A DNA stretch of 64,000 nt from Streptococcus mitis (GTDB lineage: Bacteria; Bacillota; Bacilli; Lactobacillales; Streptococcaceae). The stretch is from positions 496,001-560,000 of the forward strand of contig NZ_PKIE01000001.1 in the NCBI RefSeq assembly GCF_002860865.1, read 5' to 3'. This document shows positions 48,575-58,374 of the stretch, piece by piece (the stretch's first letter is position 1; every line of letters starts with the position of its first letter). Under the pieces are notes generated by a model, which saw nothing but the letters and a program-made list of their open reading frames with translations, was not told where the DNA came from and did no database searches. Position numbers and translations under genes: made by a program.

Positions 48575-48643
48575 ATGGAAGTCATGATTGAAACGTGTTT
48601 GTATTTTTTTGAATCAGTAACTATTCCAATTTATCTATCTTGA
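48575..48643 (+). CDS. 22-residue hydrophobic peptide, candidate
   Basis: ATG at 48575 is preceded by a perfect AGGAGG (48561-48566) at eight bases. It encodes MEVMIETCLYFFESVTIPIY plus LS, then TGA. Its 3' end overlaps the 3' end of the convergent ABC permease by 13 bases. A promoter lies about 170 bases upstream. Possibly a secreted or signalling peptide handled by the adjacent transporter, possibly fortuitous. Confidence 0.35.
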   Translation: MEVMIETCLYFFESVTIPIYLS

Positions 48644-49947
48644 AATAAATAAAATCCCTTTGTAATACTATAAAAAATAACTAACAAAGAAATAACTATA
48701 AGACTCGGTTGCCAGAAACCTGATATATCTACTAAACTACGGCCTAAAAATTGGCCAATAACGCTAACTAAAATTAAAATAATTAAATTGAAAATTACTG
48801 ACACTAATAAAATTAACACCGAATGTATTATTGCTTCGCCTATACGTATTTTAAAAAGTTGTAATCTTGACACTCCCAGTGTCTTTAACTGTTTAATGTC
48901 CTCAATATCTTTATTAGAAGATAAAATTGTAAGAGAAATAGAACTAGTAATAATCAGAATAATTGGAGCAGACATATAAGCAATAAAGGAAGCTCTTGCT
49001 TCGTTTACTCCGTTTGCTGTATTCATGAATGAATACATATTTTGGGTGTAAAGAATAAACCCAGAAATGAGAGTTGCTCCCATGCTCATTGAAGTTTGTA
49101 TACTTTTCAAATAGCTAGGATTGGATAGTAGATTCCAAAATCCTGTATTAATTACATAATTTTCAGTTGGAAATATCCTCATTAAAAATTTTATTAGAAA
49201 CATTTGAATTGATGGAGATAGTGATTGAATAATAAGAATGTGAATAATTAATAAAAATAATATTATGCTTGACTGTTTTTCAATTATTTCTTTGTTTCTG
49301 ATAAAACCTGCTGAAACAATAGAACCTATACATAGTAACCATAGGAATAAACGAACAGAGATGTTAACAAATCCAGTTACTGTAACTTTTCTTTTTTTCT
49401 TTTTTGGTTTTAATATTGATGATATTTTAAGTATTCGACTTGAATAAAAGTAAGCTCCTATCCCGACAATTGTTGGGACTATAAAAACACTCAATAAAAT
49501 TGATTGAATGTTGGCTGTAATAACTAAATCAGGTAACTCATCTCTTCCTAATAAATTTTGTAAAAATTTGTAGTAACTATCTGCCATGATAAATGAAAGT
49601 ATTGTACCAATACTACTAACAATCACTGCCATTAAATAAAACTGTCCAGATACTAATAAAGATAGCTGAGTTCTGCTTGCGCCTAAGATAGCCCATAATT
49701 GGTAATCCTTTTTAAAGATATCTATTAGTAATCTAATATTATTTGAAATAAGGAAAAATAGAGTAGTCCCGCCAAAAATTATTAGCATTTGAAAAAGTTG
49801 TGAAGCGTTAATATTAGCAGTCTTTGTTGAACTAGCAATACCAAATAAAGATGTTCCAACAATCAGGCTAGATACAAATAGTAATGGTATTGTTCCTAAC
49901 CATTGTCTTTTTGAATACTGAAATTGGTAAATGATTAATTTTAGCAT
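48631..49947 (-). CDS. FtsX-like ABC permease of the cassette
   Basis: 438 residues with about eight hydrophobic segments in two clusters, the MacB/FtsX-type permease layout without the large BceB extracellular loop. It is clearly more AT-rich than the Bce-type permease above. The SD AGGAGGATTTATT precedes the ATG at 49947. It is 17 bases from the ATPase gene and forms a two-gene transporter with it. The cargo is unknown; peptide or lipid export fits the family. Confidence 0.8.
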   Translation of the reverse strand: MLKLIIYQFQYSKRQWLGTIPLLFVSSLIVGTSLFGIASSTKTANINASQLFQMLIIFGGTTLFFLISNNIRLLIDIFKKDYQLWAILGASRTQLSLLVSGQFYLMAVIVSSIGTILSFIMADSYYKFLQNLLGRDELPDLVITANIQSILLSVFIVPTIVGIGAYFYSSRILKISSILKPKKKKRKVTVTGFVNISVRLFLWLLCIGSIVSAGFIRNKEIIEKQSSIILFLLIIHILIIQSLSPSIQMFLIKFLMRIFPTENYVINTGFWNLLSNPSYLKSIQTSMSMGATLISGFILYTQNMYSFMNTANGVNEARASFIAYMSAPIILIITSSISLTILSSNKDIEDIKQLKTLGVSRLQLFKIRIGEAIIHSVLILLVSVIFNLIILILVSVIGQFLGRSLVDISGFWQPSLIVISLLVIFYSITKGFYLFQDR

Positions 49948-49964
49948 AATAAATCCTCCTCAAA

Positions 49965-50696
49965 TTAATCTTTACTACTTTCAAGTGCTTGGTAGAGCTC
50001 ATCAGCTGAGGGTTTAATAATTTGTCGAGATATTTTTCCGTCTTTTAAAATGAGTGCTCTGTCAGTTTTTGAAGCCAACTCAATATCATGAGTGACCATA
50101 AAAACACATTTTCCTTGACTCGCTAAATTACGAAGTGTTTCAAAAATAAGTTTTCTTGAGACGCTGTCCAGAGCTCCTGTTGGCTCATCAGCAAAAATAA
50201 TTTTACTATCAGCTATTATTGCACGAGTAATAGCCACTTTTTGCTGTTCTCCACCTGATAAGGTAGCAACTAATGATGATAGTTCTGCTTTAAAATTCAA
50301 ACTATCCAACATTTTTTTTACTTTATTGCTATCAACACTCTTTCCTGAGAGTCTCAGAGGAAGTGTAACATTTTCTAGTACAGGTAGAGCGGGTACCAGA
50401 TTATAGTTTTGAAAAATTATTGCAATATCTTGCCTTCTAAATTTAGCAAGCTTCCCTTCTTTTAAGGTATATGGATTTACACCATTGATAACAACTTCGC
50501 CACTTGTTGGTTCAGACAAACTTGATAAGCAACTTAGCAAAGTAGACTTTCCAGAACCACTGACACCAAGTATTGATACAAATTCCCCATAATTGACAGA
50601 TAAAGAAACATCTTTCAAAATAGAGACAGTTTTGTCTTGCCCTAACAAAAATTCTTTTGAAAGGTTTAAGACTTTAACAGCTACATTATTAACCAT
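49965..50696 (-). CDS. ABC ATP-binding protein of the cassette (MacB/BceA type)
   Basis: 243 residues. Walker A GVSGSGKST (about 43-51), Q loop FQNYNLVPAL, signature LSGGEQQKVAITRA and Walker [14 protein letters not shown]. The start at 50696 (MVNNVAVKVLN) follows AGGAGGATTTATT; the same SD context occurs in front of the permease. The longer in-frame start at 50765 has no SD. A TATAAT lies 50 bases upstream on the minus strand. AT-rich, bounded by direct repeats, so likely acquired as a unit. Confidence 0.85.
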   Translation of the reverse strand: MVNNVAVKVLNLSKEFLLGQDKTVSILKDVSLSVNYGEFVSILGVSGSGKSTLLSCLSSLSEPTSGEVVINGVNPYTLKEGKLAKFRRQDIAIIFQNYNLVPALPVLENVTLPLRLSGKSVDSNKVKKMLDSLNFKAELSSLVATLSGGEQQKVAITRAIIADSKIIFADEPTGALDSVSRKLIFETLRNLASQGKCVFMVTHDIELASKTDRALILKDGKISRQIIKPSADELYQALESSKD

Positions 50697-51014
50697 AATA
50701 AATCCTCCTGATTCCAGTGTCATCTTTGATTTAATTATACAATATTGGAATTCTATTAATATCAAGTAAGTAATTTATGAAACGTATTTTTAATGGATAA
50801 AATTTCTATTTCCTCTGAATCTCGAATAAAGGTCTTTAGCGAACTAAGAATTTTTTCTATTACCATAATAGTATCATAAACGAGGGTTGATTGAAAGCGT
50901 AAACATAGCTTTATTAAGAGGTACAGCTTTTCTATACAAAATTTAAACATAAAACTTAGGTATACTTAATAAATGAGAATTAAAGTTAGCTATAACGAAA
51001 ATAGGAGCATATGT
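50697..51014. other. Right flank of the ABC cassette
   Basis: Holds the promoter region of the ATPase gene (TATAAT about 50738-50743, minus strand) and a 62-codon minus-strand frame (50762-50950) with no SD or recognisable motif. I see no convincing gene between the promoter and the direct repeat. Confidence 0.4.
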
Positions 51015-51050
51015 AAAACTCTAAGCAGGCAGAGCCTGCTTAGAGTTTTA
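51014..51050. terminator. Intact terminator containing the right 24-bp repeat
   Basis: A perfect 17-bp stem (51014-51030 with 51034-51050) around AGA. Its left 24 bases (51015-51038) repeat those at 48347-48370. Probably the original terminator of the DUF318/TIGR03943 operon. Confidence 0.85.
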
Positions 51051-51054
51051 CAAT

Positions 51055-51192
51055 CGAATTTCCCAAAGAGGAAGCAAGGTGAAATCTGTCATTTCTTGTG
51101 CTCATAAGAGTTTCAGAATCGTTTACAAACTACTCTCCACCAATCATACTTATCAAAAAGAAAAGGCGCTAGGACTGAGGAAACAGTTCTAA
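51055..51192 (+). pseudogene. C-terminal remnant of an IS110-family transposase
   Basis: About 45 codons ending in TAA. The start RISQRGSKVKSVISCA resembles the conserved R-x-x-x-R-G-x-x-x-x-R C-terminal region of IS110-type DEDD transposases; the end reads YQKEKALGLRKQF. The rest of the element is missing. It is followed by its own terminator. Confidence 0.55.
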
Positions 51193-51224
51193 CGCAAAAA
51201 CTAAAAAAATTTCAATTACAGTAT

Positions 51225-51254
51225 AGCGCAAGAAGTGATTTTTTGCGCTTTTTT
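51225..51254 (+). terminator. Terminator behind the IS110 remnant
   Basis: AGCGCAA (51225-51231) pairs with TTGCGCT (51243-51249), then TTTTT. Confidence 0.75.
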
Positions 51255-51271
51255 ACTGTCTTTTTTCAAAT

Positions 51272-51317
51272 AAAAACACCTCAAAAGTTAGATTTTCTAG
51301 CTCTAACTTTTGAGGTG
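51272..51317 (-). terminator. Terminator of the glyS-DUF896 run
   Basis: A perfect 15-bp stem (51277-51291 with 51303-51317); on the minus strand it is followed by T5. Confidence 0.88.
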
Positions 51318-51385
51318 CAGCTCATTTATGTATGATAGTCTTTTGGTATTATTTCACCTTTCTTTGTTAAAAGAAAGAATACTTA

Positions 51386-51643
51386 TTATGAATTTGGATC
51401 ATCGAGACTACGGCCATGTAAACCTTTTTCACGTTGGACTTGACGTAGTTTCTCTGGTGTAACATCGTTTCCTTCTTCGTCCACAATTTTAATTCCTTCG
51501 ATGTGGTGACGAACAGTGCGACGATAACCTTCGATGTACTCCTCACGTAGTTTGGCTTGTTCTACTTTTTCTTCTGGGGTCAAGCCTTCTGCTTTTTTCT
51601 TTTTGGCAAGCTCGTTAATACGATCAATTTTTTTAGGATCCAT
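51386..51643 (-). CDS. DUF896 (YnzC-like) small protein
   Basis: 85 residues, highly charged and helical: [38 protein letters not shown] and the [12 protein letters not shown] end are typical of DUF896/YnzC. Short soluble protein of unknown function, present in most Firmicutes. The SD AAAGGAGAGAAAC precedes the ATG. It is the last gene of the glycyl-tRNA synthetase operon. Confidence 0.9.
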   Translation of the reverse strand: MDPKKIDRINELAKKKKAEGLTPEEKVEQAKLREEYIEGYRRTVRHHIEGIKIVDEEGNDVTPEKLRQVQREKGLHGRSLDDPNS

Positions 51644-51685
51644 GTTTCTCTCCTTTATGATAAGATTTAATCCGTTTAATAGATT

Positions 51686-53722
51686 TTATTTGGTATTGAT
51701 TTGGTTAAAACGTGCAAGTTTAGCTGCTTTTTGAGTTAAATGAGACAAGATTGCCAAACGATTTTGACGGACTGCCTCGTCTTCAGCCATAACCATGGTA
51801 TTCTCAAAGAAGGCATCGATGACTGGGCTAAGCGCAAAGAGCTGTTTCAATTGTTGACTGGCAGTCCCTGACAAAACGAGTGATTCTACTGCTTCTGCCA
51901 AGATTTTCTCTTCTTCATTCTCAAAGAGAGCTGAATCAACTGTAGCAACTCCTTCTGCCTTCTCAGCCAAATTAAAGGCACGAGAAAGTGATTCAACAGA
52001 TGGTTTGAAATCTTCTTCCTTACTTGCTTCTACAAGAGCACTTGCTGCTTCCAACATATCCGCCACAACAAAGTTTGATCCTGCAAGAACTGCTTCCTTG
52101 ATGTCTTTTGGAGTAGAACCCATCATCTTATCAACACGAGCCTTGATAAAGTTCATAACTTCTGCTTTATTTTCATAAGTCAAGCTGTCAAATTTCAAAG
52201 CATAAAGGCTATCAATCAACTCATCCATAGCAATGTGCCAACCAAAGGTATCCAAGATACGAACCACACCTTGAGTCGCGCGACGAAGAGCATACGGGTC
52301 ATTAGAACCTGATGGAATCAAGCCTACTGAGAAGAAACTCAAAATCGTATCCAATTTGTCTGCAATAGCTAGAATGGCTCCAACCTTGCTCTCTGGAAGT
52401 TCTCCTTCAGCTGAAGTAGGCATGTAGTGTTCACGAATAGCAGCTGCCACTGCTGGAGTTTCCCCAGCAAGAAGGGCATATTTCTCCCCCATAATTCCTT
52501 GGAGCTCGTCAAATTCACCAACCATCCCAGTCAACAAGTCAAACTTGTAAATGGCTGCTGCACGGGCTAGGTCAATCGTTTCATCCGCTGACAAGCCTGC
52601 TTTTTCTGCCAAGAAAATAGCAATCTGACCAGTACGAATCATGTGTTCACGAAGGGAACCAATTTTCTCATGGAAAGTCACATTGTTTAATTTTTCAACA
52701 AGATCTGAAATGACCAATTTTTGATCTTCACGCCAGAAGAATTCACCATCTTCCAAACGAGCTACCAAAACTTTTTCATTTCCTTTGATGACATTTTCCA
52801 AATGCTCTGCATTTCCGTTACGAACAGAAATGAAGTTTGGCAAGAGCTTGCCATCTTGATCACGAACAACAAAGTAACGTTGGTGTTCCTTCATCGAAGT
52901 CACCAAAACTTCTTCTGGAACTTCAAGGTATTTGGCATCAAAACTTCCCATAAAGGCAGTTGGGTATTCAACCAAGTTCAAGACTTCATTCAGCAAGTCA
53001 GCATCAATTTCGATACTTACACCATGTTTTGCCTCAATTTCCTTGATTTGGTCAACAATCATTTGCTCACGTTCACGTGGATCTGCGATTACAAACTGCT
53101 TACGAAGGTCTTCTTCGTAGCTCAATGCTGACTGAATTTTGGTTTCTTTCCCCAAGAAACGATGACCACGACTCACACGACCTCCCTTGATATCAAGGAA
53201 ATCCAAATCAAACTCTTCTTCATCTAAAAGAACAGTTAAAGTGTGAACAGGACGAATGTATTCAAAGCTATTTCCAGCCCAGTGCATGCTGACAGGGAAA
53301 GTCAATGACTTCAAGACATCTACAACACCAGGAACAATGGCTTCAACTGCTTGACCAATTTCTTCCTTGGTAACATAGACATATTCTTCACCCTTGATTT
53401 CACGGAATTCGATATCTTCAACCGTCAAGCCTTTTCCACGGACAAATCCTTGAGCTGCTTTGGTGAAGTTTCCATCACTATCCAAGGCAATTTTCTTTGC
53501 TGGCCCCTTAAAATCTTCTGTCAAATCAGACTGTTTGTCTGCAAGACCAGTTACACGAACAGCCAAACGACGTGGTGTTGAGAAGGTCTGAATAGCTTCA
53601 AAAGACAGGCGGTTTTCCTTGAGGAAGGCTGCCATTTTTTCGCCTAGTTGTTTTTCACTTGGTGTGACAACATAGGCTGGTAATTCTTCAAGACCGAGTT
53701 CTACTAATAAGTTTTTTGTCAT
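51686..53722 (-). CDS. glyS: Glycyl-tRNA synthetase beta subunit
   Basis: 678 residues, standard length. It starts [18 protein letters not shown], the beta-subunit signature, and carries an HD-like and an anticodon-binding region (C-terminal, [18 protein letters not shown] segment [18 protein letters not shown] near residue 470). Forms the alpha2beta2 enzyme with GlyQ and charges tRNA-Gly. It is 365 bases from glyQ because of an inserted BOX element. Regulated with glyQ by the upstream T-box. Confidence 0.97.
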   Translation of the reverse strand: MTKNLLVELGLEELPAYVVTPSEKQLGEKMAAFLKENRLSFEAIQTFSTPRRLAVRVTGLADKQSDLTEDFKGPAKKIALDSDGNFTKAAQGFVRGKGLTVEDIEFREIKGEEYVYVTKEEIGQAVEAIVPGVVDVLKSLTFPVSMHWAGNSFEYIRPVHTLTVLLDEEEFDLDFLDIKGGRVSRGHRFLGKETKIQSALSYEEDLRKQFVIADPREREQMIVDQIKEIEAKHGVSIEIDADLLNEVLNLVEYPTAFMGSFDAKYLEVPEEVLVTSMKEHQRYFVVRDQDGKLLPNFISVRNGNAEHLENVIKGNEKVLVARLEDGEFFWREDQKLVISDLVEKLNNVTFHEKIGSLREHMIRTGQIAIFLAEKAGLSADETIDLARAAAIYKFDLLTGMVGEFDELQGIMGEKYALLAGETPAVAAAIREHYMPTSAEGELPESKVGAILAIADKLDTILSFFSVGLIPSGSNDPYALRRATQGVVRILDTFGWHIAMDELIDSLYALKFDSLTYENKAEVMNFIKARVDKMMGSTPKDIKEAVLAGSNFVVADMLEAASALVEASKEEDFKPSVESLSRAFNLAEKAEGVATVDSALFENEEEKILAEAVESLVLSGTASQQLKQLFALSPVIDAFFENTMVMAEDEAVRQNRLAILSHLTQKAAKLARFNQINTK

Positions 53723-54087
53723 GTTTTTTCCTTTACATTTTCTTCAATCTTTTTTGATATGCACCTTAGGTACTGGGGACGTCGCTAACTAACTTTGTGA
53801 GTCTGTATGGAAATCTAATGCTAAATTGATCAAGATTTCCAACAGTCTCATCAAAGTGGATTTAGCTGACTGATTTTTGAACCTAATACTCAATGAAAAT
53901 CAAAGAGCAAACTAGGAAGCTAGCCGTAGGCTGTACTTGAGTACGGCAAGGTTAAGCTGACGTGGTTTGAATTTGATTTTCGAAGAGTATAAGGTTTCAA
54001 AAATTCCCACATAAAAGTACGGCGGTGCATATCCCTCTAGCAAGTCTTCGACTTGCCACTAACGATTTTAGAGCACAGTATTACTCA
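53723..54087 (-). other. glyQ-glyS intergenic region
   Basis: Besides the BOX copy it holds only a small GCAAGTC/GACTTGC hairpin (about 54040-54057) and AT-rich sequence. No terminator strong enough to separate glyQ and glyS is seen. No gene. Confidence 0.5.
53886..53990 (-). repeat. BOX element between glyQ and glyS
   Basis: Starts ATACTCAATGAAAATCAAAG and ends TTTTCGAAGAGTAT, with GTACGGCAAGG as the boxA core. BoxB is absent. The orientation is opposite to the copies at the left end. Confidence 0.9.
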
Positions 54088-55005
54088 CTATTCTGCGTCT
54101 TCTGCTAAGAGTTTAGCTCGTGTTTCTTCATCCAAAAGTGGGTAGCCTAGTCGTTTGCGTTCTGCGACAAAGGTTTTGGCTACGACACGGGCCAAGTTAC
54201 GGATACGAGCGATATAGCCTGCACGCTCTGTTACAGATACCGCACCACGCGCATCAAGCAGGTTAAAGGTGTGTGAACATTTTAGAACATAGTCATAGGC
54301 AGGGTGAACCAAACCTTCTTCCAAGGCACGACCAGCTTCTTTTTCAAACTTATCAAAGTTTTCCAACAACATTTCTTGGTCCGAAATTTCAAACGAATAT
54401 TTTGAGTGCTCATACTCAGGCTGGATAAAGATTTCTCCGTATTTTACACCATCAGCCCACTCGATATCATAGACAGAGTCTACTTCTTGAATGTAAGAAG
54501 CCAAACGCTCCAAACCATAGGTAACTTCCGCAGTCACAGGGCCAGTTGCCAATCCACCAACTTGTTGGAAATAAGTGAACTGAGTGATTTCCATACCGTC
54601 AAGCCAAACTTCCCAACCAAGACCAGCTGAACCAGTTGATGGGTTTTCCCAGTTGTCCTCAACAAAACGAATATCGTGTTCCAAAGGATTGATTCCCAAT
54701 TTTTCTAAAGACTCAAGATAAAGTTCTTGGATATTTGATGGAGAAGGCTTCATAACCACTTGGAATTGGTGGTGTTGGTATAGACGGTTAGGGTTTTCCC
54801 CGTAACGACCGTCAGCAGGACGACGTGATGGCTCTACATACGCTGCATTCCACGGCTCAGGTCCGATAGCACGAAGAAAAGTGTATGGACTCATGGTTCC
54901 CGCACCTTTTTCATTGTCATAAGCCTGCATAAGCATACAACCTTGATCATTCCAAAATTGTTGCAAAGTCAAAATAATTTCTTGAAATGTTAATTTATTA
55001 GACAT
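54088..55005 (-). CDS. glyQ: Glycyl-tRNA synthetase alpha subunit
   Basis: 305 residues, the catalytic class II subunit. Motifs: [32 protein letters not shown] (about 43-74) and the lengthy YTYF-type core [28 protein letters not shown] precedes the ATG at 55005. The metallopeptidase-like gene lies 18 bases upstream in the same operon behind the T-box. Confidence 0.98.
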   Translation of the reverse strand: MSNKLTFQEIILTLQQFWNDQGCMLMQAYDNEKGAGTMSPYTFLRAIGPEPWNAAYVEPSRRPADGRYGENPNRLYQHHQFQVVMKPSPSNIQELYLESLEKLGINPLEHDIRFVEDNWENPSTGSAGLGWEVWLDGMEITQFTYFQQVGGLATGPVTAEVTYGLERLASYIQEVDSVYDIEWADGVKYGEIFIQPEYEHSKYSFEISDQEMLLENFDKFEKEAGRALEEGLVHPAYDYVLKCSHTFNLLDARGAVSVTERAGYIARIRNLARVVAKTFVAERKRLGYPLLDEETRAKLLAEDAE

Positions 55006-55023
55006 TGTTTACTCCTTTAGTTT

Positions 55024-55785
55024 TTATATTTCTTTTTCAATTAATTTCTGCTGAACAAACCAATTTAACAAGGGTAGAGTTTTATCTGTATTTGCCCATA
55101 AATGATAAGAATCGAAGACCGCTTGTACACTACCTAGATTTTCTACCAACTTATCTATTGTCAAAAAACTACGCCAGTATTCGTAAAAAATACTTGCATA
55201 GTTCTTATCATAAGTCGAAGAACCAAAATCATTCAATGAATGCCAACCATACTTCTTCTGAAAAAGTTCTACAAGAGATTGATTACAAATTTTTTCCGCT
55301 TGAAATTCCTCTTCTGTCAAGAAATACTTGCGACTAATATATTCAACCATCCCCTCTTCGAACCAGATATAAGAGTCATAACCATCAAAATCATCTAAAA
55401 AATGTTCCGACCAATGAGCTAACTCATGTCCTACAATCTGTAAGAGGAAATTTTCAGATAAAGAATGATAGTGACTTTCTATTGCTTGAGTTTGCTGAGA
55501 ACACTCGTAGTCCATCAACTGATACAAATACAACTCTTTCCAAACAGCTAAATCAGGCGTCATAACCATTCGTCTATTATTTGTATAGGCTGGAACAGCG
55601 CTTTCCCTAATAATCTGTGTAGCAGCATTAAAACTTGACCAAATAACGGCTTGAGGTAAATCACAGACTGCAAGTTCATTCTTTAAAAAAGATTGATAAT
55701 CTTTCAACTTTTCAGTATTTCTTACTACAAAATCACGAAATGCAACTAGTTGACTATCGTCTTTTACAAGATAAAGGTTTTCCAC
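55024..55785 (-). CDS. Predicted gluzincin-type metallopeptidase, T-box controlled
   Basis: 253 residues, no signal peptide. The zinc motif VGHELAHWSEHF (HExxH) is followed 20-30 residues later by WFEEGMVEYISRKY, where EEGxxEY supplies the third ligand as in gluzincins. No other recognised domain. Start: GTG at 55785, preceded by AAAGGAGAGAC; the upstream in-frame GTG at 55803 lies before that SD. It sits between the glycine T-box and glyQ, so it should respond to glycine starvation. Substrate unknown. Confidence 0.7.
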   Translation of the reverse strand: MENLYLVKDDSQLVAFRDFVVRNTEKLKDYQSFLKNELAVCDLPQAVIWSSFNAATQIIRESAVPAYTNNRRMVMTPDLAVWKELYLYQLMDYECSQQTQAIESHYHSLSENFLLQIVGHELAHWSEHFLDDFDGYDSYIWFEEGMVEYISRKYFLTEEEFQAEKICNQSLVELFQKKYGWHSLNDFGSSTYDKNYASIFYEYWRSFLTIDKLVENLGSVQAVFDSYHLWANTDKTLPLLNWFVQQKLIEKEI

Positions 55786-55817
55786 GTCTCTCCTTTCTTT
55801 CACACAATAGACTGAAT

Positions 55818-56006
55818 AAGAAAAAGAACCACATCTGACAATCCTAGGTTGATTTAACCTAGGGGCGTCAGAAACGCGGTTCCACCCTAATTTATTACTT
55901 TATTGTTTTTGAAAATACTACAGAAAGCGCCAGTTCTTTATTTTGCCCTACTTGGCTCCCACTATCCCAAGCTCGCTTGAAGAACGCCATAAGACTTTCT
56001 TTCCTG
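55818..56006 (-). promoter_or_regulatory. Glycine-specific T-box leader
   Basis: On the minus strand the T-box AGGGTGGAACCGCG (55875-55888) is followed by a strong terminator (palindrome CCTAGGTT/AACCTAGG within TCTGAC...GTCAGA) and T5. A GGC glycine specifier fits at 55929-55931 in Stem I. Uncharged tRNA-Gly should favour read-through into the peptidase-like gene, glyQ and glyS. Confidence 0.9.
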
Positions 56007-56012
56007 TTGACT

Positions 56013-56041
56013 ATTATATCAAAAATTAGAGCAATGTACAA
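56013..56041 (-). promoter_or_regulatory. Promoter of the T-box operon
   Basis: TTGTAC (56036-56041), a 17-bp spacer, TATAAT (56013-56018), minus strand. Confidence 0.78.
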
Positions 56042-56057
56042 TTCTTTTTATGATTTT

Positions 56058-56900
56058 CTAGAAATCCATATCATCAACTCGTGGAGCACCAGAATGAACA
56101 GCAATCGTTTTTAAGGTTTCACGCTCCTCATGACTCAGTTCAATTCCGAAACAATCAAGATTAGCCTGAATACGAGACGCTGTAACAGATTTCGGAAGTG
56201 GTAAAAATCCTTCTGCCAAGCTCCAGGCCAAGGCTATCTGAGCAACAGACTTTCCATGATTTGCTGCGATTTCTTGGACTTCCTTACTATCAAATAGTTC
56301 TCCCTGACCAAAAGGTCCCCAAGCTTCCAATAAAATTCCTTTTTCTCGACAATAATCTACGACTTCCTCTTGATACACACCTGGAGCCAAGCGAACTTGA
56401 TTGACCGCTGGAAGAATTTTTGCTGTTTCAAGCAAGGCATCCAAATGATGGGGAAGAAAATTACTAACACCGATAGCACGGATTTTGCCTTCTAGGTAAA
56501 GATCCTCCATCGCTCTCCAAACTTCTGAATTTCGGATTTTCCAGTGGTTATTTTCTCTGAGTGGTTTTGGATTTGGCCAATGAATCAAATACAAATCCAA
56601 ATATTCCAAGCCCAGTTTCTCTAAAGACTCTTCAAAAGCCTGACGAGTTTGCTTATAGTTGTGATTTGTATTCCAGAGTTTACTGGTTACAAAAATCTCC
56701 TCTCTCGGAATGCCACTATCTTGAATAGCGCTACCTACGCTTTCTTCGTTTTTATAGATAGCTGCCGTATCAATATGGCGATAGCCTGCCTTTAAAGCCT
56801 CTAGGACAGCTTGATAGGCAATCTCTCCATTTTCAGCTTTCCAGGTTCCAAATCCTAGAACTGGAATTGTAACGTCATTATTTAAAATATAAGATTTCAT
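56058..56900 (-). CDS. Aldo/keto reductase
   Basis: 280 residues, TIM-barrel NADPH-dependent reductase. The AKR catalytic set is visible: Asp in HIDTAAIYKNEESVG (Tyr about 48), Lys in VTSKLWNT (about 73) and His in LYLIHWPNP (about 106), plus the cofactor end LPKSVTASRIQANLD. Related to 2,5-diketogluconate reductase-like/YvgN-type enzymes; the natural substrate is unknown. AAAGGAAAAATA precedes the ATG. Confidence 0.93.
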   Translation of the reverse strand: MKSYILNNDVTIPVLGFGTWKAENGEIAYQAVLEALKAGYRHIDTAAIYKNEESVGSAIQDSGIPREEIFVTSKLWNTNHNYKQTRQAFEESLEKLGLEYLDLYLIHWPNPKPLRENNHWKIRNSEVWRAMEDLYLEGKIRAIGVSNFLPHHLDALLETAKILPAVNQVRLAPGVYQEEVVDYCREKGILLEAWGPFGQGELFDSKEVQEIAANHGKSVAQIALAWSLAEGFLPLPKSVTASRIQANLDCFGIELSHEERETLKTIAVHSGAPRVDDMDF

Positions 56901-56976
56901 TATTTTTCCTTTCTATGAGAAGAAAATCCAAAGAAACAAATTCTCAAAGAAAACTTATCTCTTTAGATTTTGTGTA

Positions 56977-58368
56977 TTATTGGTCACGGTCGTAATAGAG
57001 CTGGTGAGGTTTAAGACGAGTATCTAACAAATCTGGAATTGTTACAAAGTCATAACCTTGCCCTTTCAAATAGTCAATAACCTTCGGCAGAGCATTTACT
57101 GTCTCAGCATGGATATCATGCATAAGAATAATAGAACCATTCTTGACTTCACGCTGAATTTCTGTCAAAATAGCTGCTTCATTTTTACTCTTCCAGTCCA
57201 GACTATCCACATCCCACATAATAAAACTCAAATCGAGACTATTGCGAATGTCGTCTGTAATGGCTCCATAAGGGGGACGCATAAGTTTAGAGCTAGAACC
57301 CAGCACTTTAGTTAGCGCATCCTCCGTATCAGTAATTTGTTTTTTAGCTTCATCAAGGGAAAGTTTTGAAAGCACTGGATGGCTCCAACTATGGTTTCCA
57401 ATAACATGACCATCTGCTTTCATTCGTTTCAAAATCTCTTCATTGCCAGAAACATTCTTACCTAAAACAAAGAAAGTTGCCTTGATACCATACTTAGAAA
57501 GTATATCTAATGCTTGATTTGTCGTCGTAGGATTTGGTCCATCATCAAAAGTCAAGGCTACTACTTTACGATTTTTCTTTTCATAATAAGCCTTATATAG
57601 TTCTGCGTCCTTATCTAATAGATAAGAGGACTGAATGACCTCAAAGAAACTAGAGACTGGCAAGGCAATCTCATCCAGATTTTCAACAGGCTGACTCGGA
57701 TAAATAAGAATTTGGCTATCCTTATAATCAAAATTCCATGCAGACAAGTCTTGGTCAGAAAAAACTTTAACAAGTTGATCGACCTTTTCTTGCTCCAATT
57801 TCTTATCCTGTAAGAAAGAAGTCAGTTCTTTTATCAGTTGCTCTTTAGCCTTACTAGCATCTGAAAATAGTTGATCAAGGGTAAAAGGTTTACCATCTTC
57901 TGTCAAATGTACTTTTGCTAGACTAGTTTTTTCAGTCTCTTCAACTTTTGACGAAGTTAAATCATAGACTTGTTTCATCACACTTCGGTTGACAATCCCT
58001 TTTAAAGTCGAATCCTGTTTCTCCGTATAATAAAAAACCAGGTTTTCTTTGTCTTCCAGATTTTCCTTAATATCCTGTGTCATGATTTCTTTTACAGATG
58101 AAATCACTTGCTCCCCTTGGAGAGGATAATAGGCAATTACTTCTGCTTGTCCCTTACGAAAATGATCCTTCTGATTTCCCTCACTCAATTGATCATCTTT
58201 CTCTTTTTTGAGCGATTCAATCTTTTGTTCAAAACTTTGCTTTGTATATATTTTGTATCCAATCATTGAACCAAGGACACAAATACTTACTGAGAAGATA
58301 GCTACTAGGGCTATTAGACTCATTCTTATCTTATCGTGATTCTCACGCTTTGCTCTACTTTTATCCAT
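56977..58368 (-). CDS. pgdA: Peptidoglycan N-acetylglucosamine deacetylase
   Basis: 463 residues. A basic cytoplasmic N-terminus, one membrane anchor (about 17-38), an extracellular middle domain, and a C-terminal NodB polysaccharide deacetylase domain (about 268-455). NodB motifs: [10 protein letters not shown] with metal Asp, [11 protein letters not shown] with two metal His, [17 protein letters not shown] and ILMHDIHAE. It removes acetyl groups from cell-wall GlcNAc and thereby gives lysozyme resistance in pneumococcus. The ATG is six bases from a -10 with a perfect 17-bp promoter and no SD, so the mRNA is leaderless. Confidence 0.96.
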   Translation of the reverse strand: MDKSRAKRENHDKIRMSLIALVAIFSVSICVLGSMIGYKIYTKQSFEQKIESLKKEKDDQLSEGNQKDHFRKGQAEVIAYYPLQGEQVISSVKEIMTQDIKENLEDKENLVFYYTEKQDSTLKGIVNRSVMKQVYDLTSSKVEETEKTSLAKVHLTEDGKPFTLDQLFSDASKAKEQLIKELTSFLQDKKLEQEKVDQLVKVFSDQDLSAWNFDYKDSQILIYPSQPVENLDEIALPVSSFFEVIQSSYLLDKDAELYKAYYEKKNRKVVALTFDDGPNPTTTNQALDILSKYGIKATFFVLGKNVSGNEEILKRMKADGHVIGNHSWSHPVLSKLSLDEAKKQITDTEDALTKVLGSSSKLMRPPYGAITDDIRNSLDLSFIMWDVDSLDWKSKNEAAILTEIQREVKNGSIILMHDIHAETVNALPKVIDYLKGQGYDFVTIPDLLDTRLKPHQLYYDRDQ

Positions 58369-58374
58369 AAAACT

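Noticed and set aside
48378..48575. 65-codon plus-strand ORF at the left end of the ABC cassette
   Set aside because: No SD; its start overlaps the promoter -35, and its last codons are the AGGAGG of the 22-codon ORF. Composition is not protein-like.
50762..50950. 62-codon minus-strand ORF upstream of the cassette ATPase
   Set aside because: No SD at any start, no recognisable motif, and it overlaps the likely promoter side of the ATPase gene. May be a decayed gene end.
52721..53131. 136-codon plus-strand ORF opposite glyS
   Set aside because: Shadow of the glyS reading frame; no SD and no family resemblance.
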